Shown in pieces: positions 8,146 to 18,100 of a DNA stretch of 64,000 bases. Each line of letters begins with the position of its first letter. Position 1 is the first letter of the stretch. The stretch spans positions 59,058 to 123,057 of the forward strand of contig NZ_BDAU01000016.1 of NCBI RefSeq assembly GCF_001612615.1. The letters run 5' to 3'. The position numbers and the translations under genes were made by a program. This stretch comes from Nocardia amikacinitolerans NBRC 108937 (GTDB lineage Bacteria > Actinomycetota > Actinomycetes > Mycobacteriales > Mycobacteriaceae). Below the pieces are notes generated by a model. The model did no database searches, was not told where the DNA came from, and was given only the letters and a program-made list of their open reading frames with translations.

Positions 8146-10215
8146 TCACTGGAGGGCAGCAGTTCCGGTCCGATACAGGGCAGCGAACAGCTCCGGCGTG
8201 ATGGGTTGAGGCCCGTAGAACGTTTTCGGCCCGCCGTGTCGCTCCCTGAGTTGGCTGTATGTGCTCTTGGAGATCGGTCTGTCGAACAGTTCAGTGTCGG
8301 AGAACCGCAGGGCTTGTATGGTCGGTCTGCCGTCGGCGAGCTTGTCCAGATGTGGCAGGTCGAGGACACCGTAGTGTTCGAGAGCGGAATGCAGTTTTGC
8401 CGGGGTGCCGACGTCGATGGCGTCCAGGAAAGACGTGCCGATGATCTCTGCGGTGGTACGGCGCCCTTGGCTGACTCGCCACAAAACCCTCGCGGGCGCA
8501 GTCAGCTTGGCATCGGCGGCCCGATAGTAGACCTGCTCACGGCCCAGGGACAGCTCAACGGGACGAGCTGTGAGCTGGACCGGGTAGCCAAGCAGCTCGC
8601 CGCTCCATCTGGGCTGGATTGGAATGACGTAGTGCGGAAGTGCGCTGTCGATGAGTTTGGCCGGCCAGAGCGACCGCTCGACCTCGGCGGCTGCGTGCGG
8701 GGGAAGGCCAGGGCGCAGGAGTGGCCCCGGGCCCACGCCGACGAATCGTCGCGCGTCATTGGCGACCTGGCTGATGTCGTGACTGTTCCCGCATACCGGA
8801 ACGACCCATGCATACTTGTGGTCACCGTGGTGATGGAACGAATCAAATGTCATCGCACGGGTGAGAACGCCGCCCACGTGTCGGTCTGAGACGTCGATGA
8901 CATGTGCCCCTTGCTCCCGCGCGTCGCGGCGTAGCAACCAAAGGAGTTGGCGGGCGATCGTGTCGGACAACTGGTGTCCGACTGTCCGCAATAGCGGCAC
9001 TCGCAAGACCTGCCCATCGAGATGTGCTGCGTAGCAGGCGATAGCGGGCTCATCACCCGTGCGGATCAGCCATCGCGGCACCTCCTCTCGTGCGAGCCTA
9101 CGCAGCAGATCGCGCAGTTCACCGCGGGTCTCGCCGGAAGTCCTGCCCAGGAACTCCTGTAGACGGGGTTCGTCGTCCGCACCGGCTCGGACCTGGTCGT
9201 ATGTACTGCCTTGGAGCCGTGCGGGTTGGTAGGCCCACCGTCGTGCGACCTTGTCCAAGTGGGTGACAAGGTGGTCCGGGTCCAGGACGTGGAAGGAAGC
9301 CAAGGCGGGCACGGTTTGTCGCAGGTGGTCGAACCGCTCGCGCAGCCTACCGTCCCACGTCAGGAGAACGCCGACACCGGAGGCCACAGCCTCCGCAATT
9401 TGCCACAGATCCCCTTCGTCCTGGGGCGAGAGTTTCTGGTCGACACCAGTCGATGCGCGGGCCAGCTGTGCGAACAGGTTCTCGGCTTCGCCGACCGCTG
9501 CGGTTCGTCGTGGGTATTGACTCGCGGCTTGCTCGATCGGGGTCCGTTGGACTCGAGGACGGTTTGCCAGTTCGCGGTCAACGGCGTTGGTGACGACCAG
9601 GCGAAGACGGCCGTCCAGGTGGTCGGCGACCAGCACCTGGGACCGCTGTGAGCCGGGCGCGTCTGCCCGCGTGTGCAGGTCCATGAGAATGTTGAGATCG
9701 AGAGCAGCCTCCAGCAGATCCGGCTCGTCTGCCAGCAGTTCGGGTTCAGCGAGGAAGGTGAACAGATCCGCGTGGCCGTGATCCAGCCACCACACCGTCA
9801 TCGGGTGGCGATCCTTGCTGCGGCCGACGGCGCGACCGCGGGCGCTGAATCCCAACGCCTCCCACATCGGGTTGAGCCCGTAGTCGTCCCGACACTTGGC
9901 GCGTATGCCGAGTCGCGAGGAATGCCTGGTCCGGATCTCGGCCACCAACGCGTGGGCCACGCCCGACTTACGTGCCTCGGAGGCCACGCACAGGTGCGAC
10001 AGCACGATCTGGTTGTTGCGGGGCAGCCGGAACAGGGCATAGCCCACAGGTCGACCATCGATCCTTGCGGCTACCAGGCCGCCCCGGTACGCGGCATCCC
10101 AGAACGCGCCTGCTGGCATCATCCCCAACGTCCGGCTGTACCGCTTGGCCAATCTGATGAGCTCATCGACCACCGGATCGCCCGGCTGTACTTCGCCAAC
10201 CTCGAGCGCGCCCAT
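8146..10215 (-). CDS. Multidomain protein: GNAT acetyltransferase - PIN nuclease - second GNAT-like region - C-terminal domain
   Basis: 689 residues. Residues 1-145 look like a GNAT acetyltransferase (VGYALFRLPRNNQIVLSHLC, then VASEARKSGVAHALV with the RxxGxA acetyl-CoA loop). Residues ~165-315 carry a PIN RNase fold with four plausible acidic metal ligands: Asp173 (ALDLNILMDL), Glu215 (DRELANR), Asp266/269 (QDEGDLWQIAEA) and Asp288 (LTWDGRL). Residues ~345-490 resemble another, degenerate GNAT unit (IACYAAHLDGQVLRV). The last ~190 residues are unassigned; they contain LWRVSQG and a C-terminal ALRFSDTELFDRPIS motif. I know of no characterised protein with this architecture. An RNA-targeting toxin or defence effector, with the downstream ASCH protein as partner, is the most attractive hypothesis. 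Function is unproven. Confidence 0.7.
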   Translation of the reverse strand: MGALEVGEVQPGDPVVDELIRLAKRYSRTLGMMPAGAFWDAAYRGGLVAARIDGRPVGYALFRLPRNNQIVLSHLCVASEARKSGVAHALVAEIRTRHSSRLGIRAKCRDDYGLNPMWEALGFSARGRAVGRSKDRHPMTVWWLDHGHADLFTFLAEPELLADEPDLLEAALDLNILMDLHTRADAPGSQRSQVLVADHLDGRLRLVVTNAVDRELANRPRVQRTPIEQAASQYPRRTAAVGEAENLFAQLARASTGVDQKLSPQDEGDLWQIAEAVASGVGVLLTWDGRLRERFDHLRQTVPALASFHVLDPDHLVTHLDKVARRWAYQPARLQGSTYDQVRAGADDEPRLQEFLGRTSGETRGELRDLLRRLAREEVPRWLIRTGDEPAIACYAAHLDGQVLRVPLLRTVGHQLSDTIARQLLWLLRRDAREQGAHVIDVSDRHVGGVLTRAMTFDSFHHHGDHKYAWVVPVCGNSHDISQVANDARRFVGVGPGPLLRPGLPPHAAAEVERSLWPAKLIDSALPHYVIPIQPRWSGELLGYPVQLTARPVELSLGREQVYYRAADAKLTAPARVLWRVSQGRRTTAEIIGTSFLDAIDVGTPAKLHSALEHYGVLDLPHLDKLADGRPTIQALRFSDTELFDRPISKSTYSQLRERHGGPKTFYGPQPITPELFAALYRTGTAALQ

Positions 10216-10431
10216 AAAACGATCACCTTACCGGTCATCATGGCCTGGCCGAGCGGTATTCGACTCTGCGCCACATAGTCTCGCATGTGTACAACGCAGG
10301 GGTGCTATGCCTTGTCGTGACGCCATGACCGATCTGTGCAGCCATCAGGAACCGCTAGTCCGCGGACAGCGACTTCGCCCCTCACTCGGCCGCGTCACCG
10401 GCAATTGCGAACCGACCCGCAACGCCCGAAC

Positions 10432-11055
10432 TCACAGCACGAGATCGGTCAGCTGTTCCCAGTCGATTTGGATTCGAATCGGAAGGTCGACCGCAAAGGC
10501 GGTGCCTGGCTTGAGTATCCGCGCGAGCCGGTAGTGCCCGACGCCGTGGTCGAGGCCGTATGTCTCGATGGAGATCACCTCGGTGTCGGACACGCTGACC
10601 AGCCAGTACCAGGGAATTCCGGCGGCAGCGTATTCACTCATCTTCTCGAGCCGGTCGGTTTTGACCTGACTGGGTGAGATGACCTCGACGGCGATCTTCA
10701 GGTGTCGCGCGGGCACGGGTCGAACCTCGGACGGCACGCAGTCGAACAGCGCCACATCGGGACGACGAATGGTCGCACGCGGCACTTCCCACAGCACAAT
10801 GTCGAAGTCGTGGTTCGTGTCCAGACTGGCCGACGGATCTTCGCTCATGCGCTCTTTGGCAGCCGCCTCGAGCATGGCGAGGAGGCGTTGCACGGCCTTC
10901 TGATGCGCTCGGGTCGGTGATTCGCTCCGGACGGCATCCCCATTGACCACTTCCACCAAGCGGCAGAACTCTTCCGGCAGCTCGCGCCAGATGTCGACGG
11001 TGATCGGTTCGGGCTAGACATTGTCCGGCCGGGCCCAATCGAAGATCGCTGACAT
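10432..11055 (-). pseudogene. Uma2-family (DUF820) nuclease gene interrupted by an in-frame TAG
   Basis: The reading frame from ATG 11055 encodes MSAIFDWARPDNV, then a TAG (11016-11014), then continues in the same frame with PEPITVDIWRELPEEFCRLV and the full Uma2 PD-(D/E)xK-like core (RRPDVALFDC, then KIAVEVISPSQVKTDRLEKM and IPWYWLV). Pre-stop and post-stop parts together make the normal family length, so the stop looks like a nonsense mutation. Translation might restart at TTG 10959 or GTG 10956, giving ~175 residues and keeping the catalytic core. Uma2 proteins are common accessory genes of unknown role. A sequencing error cannot be excluded. Confidence 0.7.
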
Positions 11056-11192
11056 GAGTCGAATCCTAGGTGGTGCCAGCCGGGAAGCCGCCGGACTGGC
11101 TTCGCCACCCCGGGCACGGGCACAGGACGGCAGCGGGACCGGGGAGGGCCCTGGGCAGGGCGTGCTTTTCCGACGCGGTTCGATGACTTCGT

Positions 11193-11354
11193 TCAGGACA
11201 TCGCGGCGCGGATCAGGTCGGCGATTGCGCGATCGATGCGGTCGCGCTCCGCGCTGAGTTCGCCGACCAGTCTGGCTGTGGCGATCGCGGTCAGGCGGCC
11301 GTCGGCGTCTCGCAATCGCTCGTCGCCGAACCTGACCTGTAGGCCACGCGACAT
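11193..11354 (-). CDS. Small hypothetical protein, 53 residues
   Basis: ATG 11354 opens MSRGLQVRFGDERLRDADGR and continues as a charged, probably alpha-helical sequence (ATARLVGELSAERDRIDRAI) ending AADLIRAAMS. The repeated Arg/Glu/Asp/Leu pattern suggests a short coiled coil. It precedes the Uma2-type gene on the same strand with ~140 bases between. No family recognised. Coding status rests on composition and clean start/stop only. Confidence 0.4.
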   Translation of the reverse strand: MSRGLQVRFGDERLRDADGRLTAIATARLVGELSAERDRIDRAIADLIRAAMS

Positions 11355-11410
11355 CCACTGAGCCGATAGTGTTTGTCAGCGAGGGTGGTAGCTCGGAACG
11401 GGGGGAACTG

Positions 11411-11878
11411 ATGGCTGGGAGCGAATCCGCCGTGGTGCGCGGGAAGCGCATCTGGGACCGATCCCGGCGGGGGCGTTATCGAGTCGCGGCTTGCTTGGCG
11501 ATCCTCGGTGCGCTGCTCTGGACCATGCAATCGCTCGGCGCGTGCGTGCAGTCGCAGGAAGGCAAGTGGCAGGACCAGGATTACCTGTCTGTCGGCAACT
11601 CGATGATCACCGCCGACAACCTGCTGGCGCTGCTGTGCTTCGCGTTCCTCGGCGTCGCGGGGATGCTGGGCTACGGCGCGGTGCTTGTCTTGCGCGGCAA
11701 CATGTTCGGGCGCAATCTGGTATCGGCCGGAGCGTGGCTGGTGATCTGCGGTCAGTTGTTCGCGGCAGTCCTGGCATCCATCCCCATCGACGCCTTCTAT
11801 TACTCCACTCCCGCCAACCTCGTGTTCGCGACGCCATTGGTGATCTTCCCTTTGGTGACGATTCTCTGCCTCACGTAG
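11411..11878 (+). CDS. Four-helix integral membrane protein of unknown function
   Basis: 155 residues starting MAGSESAVVRGKRIWD. A basic N-terminus is followed by four hydrophobic segments (around YRVAACLAILGALLWTM, LLALLCFAFLGVAGMLGYGA, NLVSAGAWLVICGQLFAAVL, and LVFATPLVIFPLVTILCL), with an extracellular loop holding one Cys (GACVQSQEGKW). ATG 11411 has GGGGGGAA just upstream; a GTG at 11369 is less likely. It converges on the tRNA-Arg gene. No family recognised. Confidence 0.65.
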   Translation: MAGSESAVVRGKRIWDRSRRGRYRVAACLAILGALLWTMQSLGACVQSQEGKWQDQDYLSVGNSMITADNLLALLCFAFLGVAGMLGYGAVLVLRGNMFGRNLVSAGAWLVICGQLFAAVLASIPIDAFYYSTPANLVFATPLVIFPLVTILCLT

Positions 11879-11894
11879 GTAAGCAGTCACGTGG

Positions 11895-11967
11895 TGCCCT
11901 CGGCAGGATTCGAACCTGCGACACCCGCTTTAGGAGAGCGGTGCTCTATCCCCTGAGCTACGAGGGC
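11895..11967 (-). tRNA. tRNA-Arg (anticodon CCU), copy 1
   Basis: The minus strand folds as a full cloverleaf: acceptor GCCCTCG pairs perfectly with CGAGGGC, D arm GCTC...GAGC, anticodon stem CCGCT/AGCGG around loop CTCCTAA (anticodon CCT), and T arm GCAGG TTCGAAT CCTGC. Discriminator A is followed by an encoded CCA (11892-11894). It decodes AGG. A near-identical copy lies at 28051-28123. Confidence 0.95.
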
Positions 11968-12162
11968 TGGCCGGGTGGTTGTGTGCCGAACCGGACGGCG
12001 GGGAGTCTACCGGGTGGCGGGGGTGGGAACAGCATGGACGGGTGCGGTGGGAGAGGCGGGTCTCGCCGCTTCTCCCACCGCAGGTCGTGTCCCGCCACCG
12101 GTGCGGCCGGGGGTCTCCCCGATCCGCGCCGGTGGGGTACCTCAGGTATGAGGCCGAGCGGA

Positions 12163-15100
12163 TCAGTCCAGGAAGTCGGCGAGGCGCGGGCCGATGATGG
12201 CCAGTGCTTCCGGGGCTGTCATGCGCCAGTGCGTGACGGGGACCTGTTCGACGTTGACCGGGCCGTGCACCGCGTGGCGCCAGCTGGCGGGGCCGCGGGT
12301 GGCGGTCGGGTCGTCCTGGGCGGCGTTGAAGTACAGCACTTCACCGCGATACGGGCGGGGCCGGTGGGCGCTGCTCAGTTCGAGGGATCGGACCGCGGCG
12401 TCGATGACTCGCTCGAGGCGTTGCGCGCCGAAGGAGGTGAAGGGTTCGCCGAGTTCGGCCAGCCTTTCGCCGAGTCCGGCCGCACCCAGGTTCGGGTCGA
12501 AGTCGAAGTCGGCCGCGTGCTCGCCGAGCAGTCCACCCAGCAATTCGGACACGGTCGCCGCGGTGTCGCCGGCCTCGGCGTCTGTCGCGGAGTGCAGGTG
12601 GCTGTCCAGCATGACGAGCAGCGCAACCGACTCACCCTCGTCGCGCAGTTGCACCGCGATGGCGTGGGCGAGTACACCGCCGAGCGACCAGCCGAGCAGG
12701 TGGTACGGACCCTCGGGTTGAACCGAACGCATCTCCTTCACATACAGGCGCGCCCACTCCTCCACCGACGCCGGCATCGGCTCGTCCGCCAAGGCGGGCG
12801 ACTGCAAACCGAAGATCGGGCGATCCGGGTCGATATGGGCCGCGAGCCCAGCGAACGACCAGGAGATGCCGCCGACCGGGTGGATGCAGAACAGCGGTTC
12901 GCGCGTGCCGGTGCCGCGCAGCGGCAACAGCATGTCGAACGCCGTGCTGGCGTCGATCCCACCGGTGGGGCGCAACCGCTCGGAAAGGGCGGCCGGGGTC
13001 GGTGCGAGGAAGATGTCCATCACCGTGACCGGCCGGTCCAGTTCCGCGCGGAGGCGAGCGACGAGGGTCGTCGCGGACAACGAGTTGCCGCCGGATTCGA
13101 AGAAGTTGTCGTCCAAGCCGAGACCGTCCGAAACGCCGAGGACTTCCGCGAAGGCAGCCACTACGGTGTGCTCGACCGGGGTACTCGGGGCACGGTACTC
13201 CCGGGCGGCGAACTCCGGCTCCGGCAACGCCTTTCGGTCCAGCTTGCCGTTGACGTTCAACGGCAACGCCTCCAGCACCACGAACGCCGACGGCACCATG
13301 TACGACGGCAACGCCACCGACAACGCCGACTTCACCTGAGCCACATCGACATCCGCCACAGCCGGAACCAAGTAGGCCACCAGACGATCACCGTTACGAT
13401 CCGACTTCGCCAACACCGCAGCCTGCGCGATCTCCGGCAACGTCAACAACGCCGCCTCGATCTCACCCAACTCGATACGGAAACCACGAATCTTCACCTG
13501 GAAATCGGTGCGACCCCGGTACTCCAACTCACCGTCGCCGCGCCAAGCGACCAGATCACCAGTGCGATACATCCGCTCGCCCGGCGCGAACGGGTCGGCA
13601 ACGAACCGATCCGCGGTCAGCTCCGCGCGACCGAAGTAGCCGCGCGCCAGCTGCGCACCCGCGAGATAGAGCTCACCCGAAACCCCGTCCGGCACCGGCC
13701 GCAACCGACCGTCGAGCACATAGACCCGGCTGTTCCATTCGGGCGCACCGATGGACACCGAACCGGAATCGGCATCGGTCACCAGATGGGACGTGATCGA
13801 CACCGCCGCCTCGGTCGGACCGTAAAGGTTGAACAGCTGAGCATCCGGATTCGAAGCACGGAACCGCTGCGCCACCGACGACGGCAACGCCTCACCGATC
13901 GCCAACACCCGCCGCAACGAACCAGCCAGCACCCCACCTGATTCCACCAACAGCGCATCCAACATCGACGGCACCACATGCAACGTCGTCACCCGCTCAC
14001 GAGCCATCAACTCGTTCAAGTAGCCCGGATCACGATGTCCCTCAGCCGAAGCGATCACCAGACGACCACCCGACACAGCCGCCGACCAGAACTCCCACAC
14101 CGACAGATCGAACGTCGCCGCAGTCTTCAACAACACCGCATCGCCGACTCCGAGATCGAATGCCGCTGTCTTCCACAGCAACTGGTTGACGATCGCCGAG
14201 TGCGGCACCGCCACACCCTTCGGCCGACCCGTCGAACCCGACGTGAAGATCACATACGCGGTATTCGCCGGACGCAACCGGGCAACCCGCTCGAAATCGG
14301 TGACCGCACCCCCGTACACACCGGACAGATTTAGCTCGTCGAGCGAGATCAGCGGCGCCGCGTCGGTGGTGAATTCCGCTGCGGCGTTGGTGAGCACACA
14401 CACCGGCTCGGCCGTCTCGAGAATGTAGCCCGTCCGCTCGGCGGGCTGATCCGGATCCACCGGCACATACGCACCACCCGCGACGGACACCGCGTACATG
14501 GCCACCACGAGATCCACCGAACGCCGCAGCGCAAGCGCAACCCGAGACTCCGGACCCACACCCAGCGAAATCAAATGCCGCGCCAGGCGATTCACCCGGC
14601 GGCCGAGCTCGTCGTAGGTCAAGGACGGGCCGTACGGTCCGACCAGCGCCACCGCGCTCGGCTCGGCCGCGACGGTCGCCGCCAACATCGACGCCAACGT
14701 CGCCCCGACATCGGTCCGGTGCGCGGTCGCATTGCGGGCCGTGAGCAGCTCGGCCCGCTCGGCCGCGGCCAGCAGTTCGATATCGCCGACCGGTGCCGTC
14801 GGCGCGGCGACGATCTCGCCGAGTAGACGCACGAACCGATCAACGAAACCTTGCACCGTCTCGCGCTCGAACAGGGCCGTCGCAAAGGTGACCGAGCCAT
14901 CGATGCCGCACGGCGCGCCCGACTCGTCGTAGTGATCGGCCACGATCCAGTGCAGATCGAACTGCGAGACATCCGCAAGCGCGTCCACACCGGACACGGT
15001 CAGACCGGGCAGCTCCAGGCTGGACCGCACGATGTTCTGGAACGACAATCCCACCTGGAACAGCGGGTGCCGCGCCATCGACCGCGCGGGGTTGAGCACC

Positions 15101-18100
15101 TCGACCAACCGCTCGAACGACACATCGGCGTGGGTGAACGCCTGGAGGTCGCCTTCCCGCACCCGTGCCACCAGATCGACGAAGCTCTCGGCCGCGTCGA
15201 CCCGCGTGCGCAGCACCAACGTATTGGCGAACATGCCGATCAGATCATCGAGTTCGCGCTCACCACGCCCGGCGATGGGCGTGCCGACGGCGATGTCGTC
15301 GGTGCCCGACAGCCGAGCGAGCAGCACCGACAGCGCGGCGTGCACCACCATGAAGATGGTCGCGTTGTGTCCGCGCGCCAATTCCGTGAGCGCCGCGTGT
15401 GTTTCGGCGTCGATCCGCACGTCGACGCGCTCGCCCGCGAAGGACTGCACCGCAGGACGCGGCCGATCCGACGGCAGCTCCAACTGGTCCGGCAGTCCGG
15501 CGAGCGCCTGTGTCCAGTACCCGATCTGCTTGGCCGACAACGATTCCGGATCGCTCTCGTCGCCGAGCAGCTCGCGATGCCAGACACTGTAGTCGGCGTA
15601 CTGCACCGGCAACGGCGCCCAGCCCGGCTGCGCACCGGCCGAGCGTGCCGCGTACGCGACCATCAGATCGCGAGTCAGCGGAGCGACCGACGAACCATCG
15701 GCGGAGATGTGGTGGACCACCATCGCAAGCACGTATTCGTCTGCGGCGCCGTCGATTTGGAACAGCTCGACCCGCAGTGGCACCTCGACGGTGACGTCGA
15801 ACACGGTGGCGCCCAGCTCTCGCACCGCCCGCTCGATCCGATCGGCGGGCACCACGCGCACGGTCAGCTCGGGGATGGCGTGCCCGGGAGACAGAATCGA
15901 CTGCACAGGCCCACGGTCGGTCTGCGGGTACATGGTGCGCAGGATCTCGTGACGTGCGATGAGATCCGCGACCGCGGCGCGCAGAGCGTCGACATCGAGC
16001 GCACCCGACAACCGCACCGCCACCGGCACGTTGTAGGCCGCGGAGTGACCATCGAGCCGGTTCAGGAACCACATACGCTGCTGCGCGGGCGACAGCGGAA
16101 TGGACTCCGGACGAGTGACGGACGTCAACGCGCGATGTCCGCCCGCACCGGCCAGCTTGCCCACCAGCGCGGCGAGACCGGCCACGGTGGAGGCTTCGAA
16201 CAGCGCGCGCACCGGCACCCGCGTATTTAGCGCCGCACCGATCCGGGCGGCCACCTGGGTGGCCAGCAGCGAGTTGCCGCCGAGACTGAAGAAATCGTCG
16301 TCCGCGCCGACCCGGTCACCGCCGAGGACATCCGCGAACACGCGCGCCACGATCTCCTCGATCGGAGTGGACGGGGCGCGGAAAGCGGTCGACTCGAACT
16401 CCGGCTCCGGCAGCGCTTTACGGTCCAGCTTGCCGTTGACATTCAACGGCAACGCCTCCAGCACCACGAACGCCGACGGCACCATGTACGACGGCAACGC
16501 CACCGACAACGCCGACTTCACCTGAGCCACATCGACATCCGCCACAGCAGGAACCAAATAGGCCACCAGACGATCACCGTTACGATCCGACTTCGCCAAC
16601 ACCGCAGCCTGCGCGACCTCCGGCAACGCCAACAACGCCGCCTCGATCTCACCCAACTCGATACGGAAACCACGAATCTTCACCTGGAAGTCCGTACGCC
16701 CCCGGTACTCCAGCGCACCGTCACCGGTCCAGGCCACCAGGTCACCCGTGCGGTACATACGGGAACCGCTGCCATCGAAAGGATTCGCGACGAAACGATC
16801 CGCGCTCAGATCCGGACGCGCGAAGTAGCCGCGCGCCAACTGCGCACCCGCGAGGTACAACTCGCCGGATACACCGACCGGCACCGGCCGCAGCCGGGCA
16901 TCGAGCACGTACACGCGACTGTTCCATTCGGGCGCACCGATGGACACCGAACCCTGATCCGCATCCGAGACAAGGTGCGAAGTGATCGACACCGCAGCCT
17001 CGGTCGGCCCGTACAGGTTGAACAGCTGAGCATCCGGATTGGCCACACGGAACCGCTGCGCCACCGACGACGGCAACGCCTCACCGATCGCCAACACCCG
17101 CCGCACCGAATCCGCGAGGACGCCGCCGGATTCGACCAACAGCGCGTCCAGCATCGACGGCACCACATGCAACGTGGTCACCCGCTCACGAGCCATCAAC
17201 TCGTTCAAGTACCCGGGATCGCGATGCCCATCGACGGACGCGATCACCAAACGACCACCCGACACGGCGGCCGACCAGAACTCCCACACCGACAAGTCGA
17301 ACGTCGCCGCGGTCTTCAGCAACACCGCGTCATCCGCCCCCAAACCGAATTCGGCGGTCTTCCACAGCAACTGGTTGACGATCGCAGAGTGCGGCACCGC
17401 CACACCCTTCGGCCGCCCCGTCGAACCCGACGTGAAGATCACATACGCGGTATTCGACGGACGCAACGGCGCAACCCGCTCGACATCCGTAACCGGCTCA
17501 GCGGCAAAGGTTCCCAGAGACAACTCGTCCAGGCGCACAACCGGCGCGAGATCGGTCACGAAGCCGGACGCGGTGTCGGTGACCACGCACACGGGTGCGG
17601 CGGTCTCCAGGATGTATCCGGTCCGCTCGGCGGGCTGATCCGGATCCACAGGCACGTACGCACCGCCGGCGACCGACACCGCGTACATGGCAACCACGAG
17701 ATCCACCGAACGCCGCAGCGCCAGCGCAACCCGCGTCTCCGGCCCCACACCCACCGAAATCAGGTACCGCGCGAGGCGGTTGACGCGATTACCGAGTTCG
17801 CCGTAGCTCAGCGCGAGCGAACCCTCTGGCGTGTCCGCCGCCAGCGCCACCGCATGCGGTGTGGCCGCGGCGCTCGCCGCCAGCAGCGAAGCCAGTGTCG
17901 CTGAGGTGTCCACGGCCCGTGCCGTGTCGTTCCAGTGGTCGAGGATGCGAACACGCTCGTCCGCGGCCAGCAGTTCCAGCTCACCCACCGGCGCGTCGGG
18001 CGCCGCGACAATGGCCTCGAGCAGCCGCGTGAAGCGATCCACGAAGCCCTGCACCGTATCCCGGTCGAACAGCGCGGACGCATAGGTGACGGCGCCGCCG

